Shown here piece by piece: positions 56,825-64,000 of a stretch of 64,000 nt of DNA (the first letter of the stretch is position 1; the number at the start of each line of letters is the position of its first letter). The notes beneath the pieces are model-generated. The model had not been told where the DNA came from. It worked only from the letters and a program-made list of their open reading frames with translations, and did not search any database. This DNA comes from Chrysemys picta bellii (lineage: Eukaryota > Chordata > Testudines > Emydidae), in assembly GCF_011386835.1 (NCBI RefSeq), contig NC_088792.1, positions 39,918,882 to 39,982,881 on the forward strand, given 5' to 3'. A program made the translations under genes and the position numbers.

Positions 56825-57143
56825 CAGTGATACTCAGATTGAGGCTCCCGAACTGCAAGTGTCTCCTGCAGCTCTTTGACGCATATGATATTAAAACACT
56901 GATTTTAATTAACCAATCTAAGTTATTAACCACTCAGGGTGCTTTTACTATGTTGTAGTTTATCAACTGTAGTTGACAAAATAATAATATTTGGTCAGTC
57001 ATTTTGCTGTGAGAATATCTGTCTATCTATCTGTCTATCTATCTAGAGAGTAAATGAAACAATGAATTCACACTACTGTGGCTCTTTTGGGTAATGTTAA
57101 ACACTAATTTGGCTCCTGAACCACTGCGGTCTAAGTATCACTG
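56825..57143. mobile_element. 319-bp hAT MITE with near-perfect TSD
   Basis: Ends CAGTGATACTCAGATTG and GGTCTAAGTATCACTG are inverted copies with two mismatches. Flanks ATGTAAGT (56817-56824) and ATCTAAGT (57144-57151) match at 7 of 8. A (TCTA)n/(TCTG)n microsatellite lies at about 57018-57046. Confidence 0.82.
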
Positions 57144-57151
57144 ATCTAAGT

Positions 57152-58097
57152 GGTCAGAGTGCAGGCTCACCTGTTTACTCCCTGCAGTCTGTCTCAAGAG
57201 GTTATGTGAATTTTTCCGGATCTGTTTGACCCACTGCCAGTCAGACTGATTTTATTTTATGAAACAGAGCACTAGGGCACAAACACAGATTTTAAAATAC
57301 ACTTATAGTTCCTGTAGATATTAGAAAGTTGAAGGGCCTGAACAGGTTTTATTAGGTCTATGCTATCTATAGTAAGGAATCATTATTGGGAAATACAATG
57401 TTACTCGGGGAGGCTTGTTTTTCTACTCATTATCAGAAAATTCCTTTTTTAATTAAACATTAAACATACTATCCACTTTTCTCATCAGTTTTCAGTTGTC
57501 TGGTTTGTTAGGTTTGGAAATGATTCCCCCCTCCCCCAGTAAATGACTTTTAGAATAACTGTACTTCACAATCCCTGATCGATCTATTAAATTGAGAGTT
57601 GAGGCTCATATATTGTGGTAGCAGCACACAAAAAATGTGAGACTGGATGTCCACAGTGAATTTCACAGTCTCTCACCATGAAGGCAGAACAGAGTTAAAG
57701 CTTACTCCTGAACTCATAAATAACCTTACAGCTCACCGTACAAACACCACACTGTGTGTAAGATTTAGAAACCACCACCTCAAAACCCTAGTAGCACATA
57801 AACTGGACTTAAGGGTATTTACTGTACAGTAAAAGTACAGTACAAAAGAATTCAAGAATTAGTGAAATTTTTTACAGTGCTGCTAAACTAAAAACCAGAA
57901 TGCACAAATGTATTTTCAAGTAGTAAACTCTACATACATAATGAGACATTAGGGATGAGTCAGAGTACATACAACCAGTCCCTGGAGGTACGAGTATAAT
58001 CTATCACTTAGAATGATGTAAGCCAGTTGTAGGCCATCCCATTTTAATTATCCAAAAAGGAGTACTGACCCCAGCACTGGACAAGTTATTTTATTAT
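57152..58097. other. no recognised feature
   Basis: Unique-looking AT-rich DNA. Confidence 0.4.
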
Positions 58098-58310
58098 TAA
58101 ATACTAAGGATCTGATCCAGCAAAGTACTTAAGCACTTGCTTGACTTTAAGTAAGTGAGCAGTTCTACTGCCTAGTTATACGGGGTGGGAATCACAAAGG
58201 TACTTTGTCACTTAAACCCCAGACTTAGGTGCCTGAGTTATCAGTCCTGCAGGACACTTCAGTGTAACTGCTCACATGTTTAAAATCCAGCAAGTATTTA
58301 AGTGCTTTGG
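58098..58310. repeat. ancient interspersed repeat, partly palindromic
   Basis: 'tctgatccagcaaagtactt' with 'aagcacttgcttgactttaa' on the left and 'aagtatttaagtgctttggt' on the right give a rough fold-back. The same type occurs at 7045-7190. Confidence 0.45.
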
Positions 58311-59119
58311 TGAATCAAAGCCATAATGATGTAGATGTATATAGATCTCGATAGAAAAGGCCCTTAGGAGCTCCTGATCCAGTTTGTATGGATAAGACAC
58401 AAGAGTTGGAGCAGAAAGAGTTGTAAGGTTCAGTGATGGAACGCAAGGGGAAATAAGAGGGTTCTCAGGGGAAGGGTCACTTTCTTTAAGGAGAGAACCA
58501 GGCTGGTCCAAGAATAAGGGACAGCATGAAAAGAGGCAGAGATGAGCATAGGAGTAGCAGACAAAGGGAGCGTAATGGAGAGGAGATTTTCTCATCAGCT
58601 CCTCCATAACATGTAGTACAAAATATACATGCTCAATGGTGATAAGTAGAATCACCATGTGATGGTATTTACTAGTCAATGGTCAGTTCTCCACAGTTAT
58701 TACTGCCAGTTCCTCATAGCTGTTAAACGGTGACCTGTCTCCTGGCAATCATGATCCTGTGAAACAGACACGCTCTAGCGAGAGTCCCTCTCAGATTCTT
58801 TCTCCTGCACGAACGGGGAGAGGATTTGGACTAGAAATAAGTGTGATGGACTCAGTATCATAATGTCACCATTGCCATCTAATACCTGCTGCTAGTTCTC
58901 TAATTTTTGCTAGAAAATTCACTCTTCATTGAGTGATGAATGAGTCTCCTGGGTGGAAGAGCCCAAAGCAGCAGGTATGGCATATAAAGCTCTATCTCAG
59001 TGTTTCAGAATGGCTCTGGTGATATGCATTAATACAGTCAGCAAGGTAAGCTTGCTCCACCTCTTCATCTATGGCTACAGGTTTGAGGAAGTGGTAGCTC
59101 TGCTTTATGGGAGGTGCTG
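58311..59119. other. no recognised feature
   Basis: Unique-looking DNA. Confidence 0.4.
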
Positions 59120-59860
59120 AGGAAATGTGTCCAGAAGCAGAGGCACCTCTCCTTCCCTAGTGTTTATTATGATTGGAAACCTCAGTGTAAGAGTTCCAGT
59201 AGCTTTGACTTACCCCAGATCCTTTCCCATACTTAGAACTGTACTGCTGCTTTCTCTCCACTTAGCATCAGCCAGGTGGACACAGTTCCCTCCTCCCCAG
59301 CTCCACCAACTTCCAGCTCCACACTCCCTCCCTTCTTCCCCCAATAATGTTTCCCCTACCAATGCCAAGGCTCACTGTCATTTGTTATCTGGGTCCCCAA
59401 CAGCCTCCTAGGTCTCCCTGCTACCCCTCTCTGTCCCTCTCCACTTCAAGCCACATCCACCAGTCTGTGGTCTTGACCCCATGCATCGCCATGTGCAGTG
59501 TACCAACCCTTCCCCAGTTCATTTCCCTCACCGTTGTTAGATTGCTGGTTCCTTACCACACAAGCTCAGCATTCTCTCTCCTCCGTACAAACCCAACTCA
59601 GACTATCTCAACTCCTGCCTCCCACTCTGTTAGCCTCTTTTCACTTTCAACACTCCTTTTCCCTATAAGCCCATCCCTCGAGCTTCCTAGACTACAACTG
59701 GTCAAAACACCCAAATCTCAAAACCTCCTGAGTGCCAACCTTTCCGTTCCCCACATCTCCTCTCCTCCTAGCTTCCCCCTTTCGACTTTAAAATCAATGG
59801 GAATTTGCTTGAACGAGGACTAAGAAAAACCAATCAGGGGTTTCAGGATTTGGCCCATAG
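59120..59860. other. pyrimidine-rich stretch
   Basis: The + strand is strongly C+T-rich across about 650 bases (59210-59780), producing a 158-codon frame rich in S, P, L and T at 59347-59823. No domain is recognisable, so the frame is probably compositional. It ends in an ancient repeat relic ('aaaatcaatgggaatttgct', 59790-59850). Confidence 0.45.
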
Positions 59861-60550
59861 AGTAGGTTTCTCCGATCACTCTGGTGCAATTAATTGACCC
59901 TAGATTCTAAGGGCTTGCTATTCAAGGAGTTACTATAACTGTTTATTTTTAATGAATAAGACTTAATTTAACTAATTATATTAAATAGCCAGGACAAATA
60001 TCAGCTCAATTGACTGACTTGAATCTATGTTAGAGAAACATACTTCAAGTCTACAATCACAACCAGTATGTAAAGGACTCCATTATTTATACTGAGTAAA
60101 GCAAACACTAGTTTTCAAAAGTAAGTATGGTATTCAGAAGGCTACTTAAATTGAAGAAAACTTGTGAGAAAGGGGTGTCTGGGTTCAGCACAAAAAGGGC
60201 AGACTGTAAATTGTAACCTGGAGACCAAAGAAAACCTAATTGGAGCAGATTTTCAAAACTTGTAAATAATACAATAAAACAAAACCCAAGTTGAAACTTC
60301 CAAGACTGCCAAATCAGAAAAAAAAAAAAAAACATGGGAGTTTTAAAGGAAGTCTCTGTATCTCTGTTTTTTATTTTAAATGAGGAGTCTGGAAAGATTG
60401 GCTCACTCGAAGGTCACATTGACCCTGGCACGATGATCGTATTGTTTTGAAGCCTCTAAATATTGACCTGCCAGGAAAAGAGTAACAAAGGAAGCAATTA
60501 GACAAACTATTAAAAGAGGGAAAGCTTCTCTCCTGTTTATGCTCCATGAG
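59861..60550. other. no gene recognised; poly-A at about 60317-60333
   Basis: Unique-looking AT-rich DNA. Confidence 0.4.
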
Positions 60551-60755
60551 TAAGGTTGCGATTTAGCCTTGGAGGTCACGGAAGTCACGGAATCCGTGAC
60601 TTCCAAAGACCTCCGTGACTTCAGCCAGCACCAGGGTCCCCTGCCGTCTGCGGAGGCAGGGAGTTGCTGGGTACCCCCCCACACACACACAGCTCCTGGC
60701 CTTCATGGGTGGCAGGCAGACCCCCGCAGCTCCTGGCCACTGCAGATGGCAGACA
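60551..60755. mobile_element. DNA transposon end fragment
   Basis: Starts 'taaggttgcgatttagcctt' like the fragment at 22743. 'ggtcacggaagtcacggaat' folds onto 'ccgtgacttccaaagacc'. It ends where LTR sequence begins. Confidence 0.5.
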
Positions 60756-61042
60756 ATTTATGAGTTTACCCTGTATAAGCTTTATACAGAGTAAAATGGA
60801 TTGATTTGGGGTTTGGATCCCATTGGGAACTGGGTGTCTGGGTGCTGGAGATAGGTGACTTGCTGAGCAGTTTTTGGTTAAAGTCTGCAGCTTTGGGGGC
60901 ATGGACCAGACCTGGTTGCAGCAGTCTGGCTCAACAAGGCAGGGTTCTGGAGTCCCAAGCTATCAGTGGAAAACAGGCTCAGAGGTAATTCCAGCACATC
61001 AGGTGACAGTCCCAAGGAGGTCTCTGTGACCAAACCCATCAC
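60756..61042 (+). mobile_element. LTR 3' fragment
   Basis: 'tttaccctgtataagcttta' at about 60767-60786 matches, in reverse, the LTR at 10535-11696. The fragment ends with AACCCATCACA, a TG...CA-type right edge. 5' truncated. Confidence 0.65.
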
Positions 61043-61530
61043 AGTAATAATGTATTCCACATTTAGGCCCAACATGCAATTTTTCTATGTGTGAGTGCCA
61101 AAACCCAACATTCTTGGGTACCATTTCCACATGAAATTAAAGGGCATGCTTGATGAAAGAAATGATGCTGGTATAAGTATTCATATTCATTTTTCCAAGA
61201 CCACAATGAAGGACATGCTGGAAATTCTTGTTCCTAAAATCCCATAGTTGTGTATCCCTGGCATTACTGATGTTAAAACTTCAAAAATGGGTAAAAAAAA
61301 GCTCTGTTACGATTGCTAACTCTGGCTAAAAACCAGTGTTCCTGGCATGGCCTGTAAGATTCAGCTTGATCAGAATAAACCCATAACTGAGCAAGTATCA
61401 GCAAGAGCAATACAGAACTCAGAGCAGTTCAAAAGGAAATGAGGACTTACAATAAATTATTTCAACATAGTATAGTCCACTGTATGTCTTTGTATTGATC
61501 AGATATTGCTTTATAAGTATAGTGCCACCC
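61043..61530. other. no recognised feature
   Basis: Unique-looking AT-rich DNA. Confidence 0.4.
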
Positions 61531-61538
61531 TCTCAGAT

Positions 61539-61935
61539 CAGTGGTTCTCAACCTTTCCAGACTACTTTCAGGGGTCTGATTTGTCTTACATACTCCAAGT
61601 TTCACCTCTCTTAAAAACTACTTGCGTACAAAATCAGACTTAAAAAGGCAAAAGTGTCACAGAACACTATTACTGAAAAATTGCTTATGTTCTCATTTTT
61701 ACCATACAGTTATAAAAAAATGGATTGGAAAATAAATATTGCACTTACATTTTAGTGTAGAGAGCTGTATAAACAAGTCATTGTCTGTATGAAATTTTAA
61801 TTTGTGCTGACTTTGCTAGTGGTTTTTATGTAGCCTGTTGTAAAACTATGCAAATATCTAGATGAGTTGATGTACCCCCTAGAAGACCTCTGCGTACCCC
61901 GAGGGGTATGTGTACTACCTGGTTGAGAACCACAG
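61539..61935. mobile_element. 397-bp hAT MITE
   Basis: Ends CAGTGGTTCTCAACCTT and TGGTTGAGAACCACAG are near-perfect inverted copies. Flanks TCTCAGAT (61531-61538) and TCCTAGAT (61936-61943) match at 6 of 8. 'taccccgaggggtatg' near the right end is typical of Charlie-like hAT MITEs. Confidence 0.82.
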
Positions 61936-62049
61936 TCCTAGATCAATGGGTGTTAATGAAAGAGAAAACAAAGTATGTGCATATTTTTATAATTTAAAAA
62001 ATGAAAATGCTTTAAAAATTGTACATACATACACACACACACATATATA

Positions 62050-62440
62050 TATTTGAATTGTTATACTGGATAAGATCTCTGTCATCCATTTAGTTCAGTA
62101 TTCTGTCTCTGATAGTGGCCAGTACCAGATGCTTGAGAGGAAAGTGCAATAAGCTGCAGTGTGGAGAGGAGGGATAGTTTGCTCCTCAGGGAAATCACCT
62201 CAATCCTAATAATTACAGAGTATCTTAAACCTGGAAGCATGAGAGTTTGTATCCCTTCCAAAACACCTTCACATCCTCAAGTCTTTACTTTTATAATTCT
62301 GGAAATTCTTGTTAAGTCTTCTAAATGTCCCATTCCTCTTTGAACCTGCTATGTTTTTGGTCCCAACAACCTCTTGTGGCAATGAGTTCCACAGTCTAAT
62401 TATGTGTTGCATGAAAAAGATCGGGTTTTTTTAAGTCAAA
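62050..62440 (-). mobile_element. decayed CR1-type LINE 3' end, minus orientation
   Basis: 'agttcagtattctgtctctg' and 'atagtggccagtaccagatg' correspond to the 3' UTR at 19990-20060. 'ggcaatgagttccacagtct' followed by 'gttgcatgaaaaaga' matches the RT end as at 20258-20300. More diverged than the other copies. Confidence 0.75.
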
Positions 62441-64000
62441 ATTTAAAAAATAAATTAATTAATCATATCTTTACAGAGTCCATAATTATAAATATAAATA
62501 TAAAAGTATGTCCATATATAATTTTGTACATTTTCTCACTAATAAACTACTCTTTAATGATCGTAACTGTTCCTTTATGGTTCTGAAGAAAGTTTCATAA
62601 TCAAACATAATTTTCACTTCACATGCACAACCTTTTTGTTATTACCAAGTAGCTGTTTTAAAACTGGAAACAGATGACTTTCCCATGGTCCTCAAGCTAC
62701 ACATTGACTTTAGCAAAATCCTTCATTTGCAGAATACATTTTTATAGCAGTATCTTTTTGTTCCATGGAAAGACCGGAGAAAAACATCACTTTATGACCC
62801 TAAGGGCTAATCAGAAAGGTTAATCAGAAAACTCAAAAACCTCATTAGAGCCTAGTAATCAACATAAGAACTTGGGGGGCAAACATATGAATTCCCAGAG
62901 GCTGTATTTCCTGCCACCGTGCATAACTATGCTAACACAGCAATGGATATTATTGAGGGGAAATGCTCTGTTGTTGGCCAGATGTGGGAATAGGAAAAGA
63001 GCCTGCTAAGTAACTTACACTAGATGACACAGGTCTCCACTTGGAAACGTAGATCAATGAATAACAAAGCTAGCCACATACAGAGAGAAAATAGTGAAGA
63101 GCTATTAGTGCCATTAGCATGCAAAATTAATACAATTAAAAATAAAAGACACTTCGTTGAGGGGGACTTGAAGCCCCCAAACCCTGGGACAGCTTTGGGA
63201 AGGATTGGGTCTCCTGGCACAATTCCTCCCAGAGCTCCACAGTGGAGCCCTGCTACTCAGCCAGCTAGATCTGCTAGTTGGCATTGGGGAGCAGGAGGAA
63301 GAAAGGCTACTTGTGCTTAGCTCCCTCCTGCCTATGCACAGGACAGGTCACAGTTCATCCCACAGTTCAGGTAGGTTTAGAATGAAAATATCAAAAACCT
63401 GAGCAAAGGAATAAAAAACCTGTTGGCCTGTAAACCCTCAGTTCAAGGAAGTTTCACAGTCAACTGACACTGAGCAACTTATTATGATACCTTCTATTAT
63501 TAAAGACCTGAAGGCCTCCAGAAGTATTCAGAGAGCATAAATAAATAAATAAATAAATATCAGAGTTAACATATATGGGAATCACATATGACAGATGTTG
63601 ACCTCTGTAAGAGCTGTACATGATGAATTATGCTAACAACACTTTAAACAGTTTTACCTCCTAGTCATAAATTAAGTAACCTTGTTGAAATGGAAGTTGA
63701 TGACAATGACACATTAAATCCCCAAACCAATCATTTCATTCCCATTTCTCAATTTGGAATGAATTAATCTAAAGGAAGAAAATATTCTTTCTATACCGGT
63801 AGAAGATGCTACTGCTATTAAAAGTGAGATTATCACTTCAACAGTCTCTGAATCCAAGTGCTTAAGTGACTTCCACCAGTTCACTAGTGTGACTTCTTTT
63901 AAAACATCATCAGCAAATTTATATTTCTTGAATGGTTCTTATTCCCAAACTGGGTCTTTTTTATGGCCTGGTGCCATTATAGGTTTTCCCTTCTAGTGAG
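62441..64000. other. no gene recognised; (AAAT)n at about 63538-63561
   Basis: Unique-looking AT-rich DNA up to the window end. The AAAT microsatellite is the only simple repeat of note. Confidence 0.45.

Noticed and set aside
59347..59823. 158-codon protein-coding gene
   Set aside because: The frame is made of S, P, L and T from a pyrimidine-rich strand, has no motif, and lacks splice or promoter context.
1..64000. CRISPR array, prokaryotic operon or phage
   Set aside because: No regularly spaced identical repeats and no bacterial gene organisation; LINE, SINE, Penelope and Harbinger content is vertebrate.

Overview
This is repeat-rich vertebrate DNA, most likely from a turtle (Testudines). 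The assignment rests on family combinations seen together: CR1 LINEs with the octamer-like tail ATTCTATGATTCTA, a second CR1 family whose tail matches the turtle 'gtcagacc...agcccagtatcctgtct' type, a tRNA-derived SINE with a CR1-like tail, GIY-YIG Penelope-like elements, two-gene Harbinger transposons, hAT MITEs and large LTRs with TATA boxes. Species cannot be fixed from the sequence. I found no convincing host exon, tRNA, rRNA or CRISPR. The window reads as intergenic or intronic DNA, AT-rich, with GC-rich islands that are mostly transposons.

Layout. 1-9 kb: a nested MITE pair (161-737), a Penelope-like element with a perfect 13-bp target duplication (1067-3012), a solo LTR on the minus strand (4020-4672) and MIR-like SINE relics. 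9-16 kb: a GC-rich block with a tRNA-derived SINE, a hAT-like element split by a ~1.15-kb LTR (10117-11881), a second hAT-like element with perfect 8-bp duplications (14465-15462) and a CR1 tail. 16-26 kb: mostly unique DNA, then a hAT-like element split by a CR1 3' end (about 19866-21105), a 128-bp MITE, LTR-like sequence, and a 1.8-kb CR1 reverse transcriptase relic on the minus strand (23947-25735). 26-38 kb: unique DNA with an LTR split by a hAT MITE (29310-29977), a GC-rich palindromic hAT MITE (32862-33197) and a Tigger-like MITE (37026-37339).

38-41 kb: a second Penelope-like element (38229-40737), which keeps the GIY-YIG region and is split by a 798-bp solo LTR. 41.7-50.9 kb is the most structured part. 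An RT LINE on the minus strand has lost the middle of its endonuclease region to a Harbinger DNA transposon. That transposon carries a Myb/SANT-like gene on + and a DDE transposase on -, and is itself broken by a young CR1 in its intron. A solo LTR also sits in the LINE. 52-64 kb: a solo LTR split by a Harbinger MITE, further hAT and Harbinger MITEs, CR1 tails and unique DNA.

How the parts relate. Almost every element is broken and several are stacked, so insertion order can be read directly. The Harbinger genes are nearly complete. Most of their premature stops are TGA codons at places where family context suggests CGA, as expected from CpG decay; the transposase also has a C-terminal frameshift. 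The Penelope copies carry hammerhead-ribozyme-like cores at their ends, one with an intact core. All functional statements are from sequence reading and family knowledge. No database search was run.
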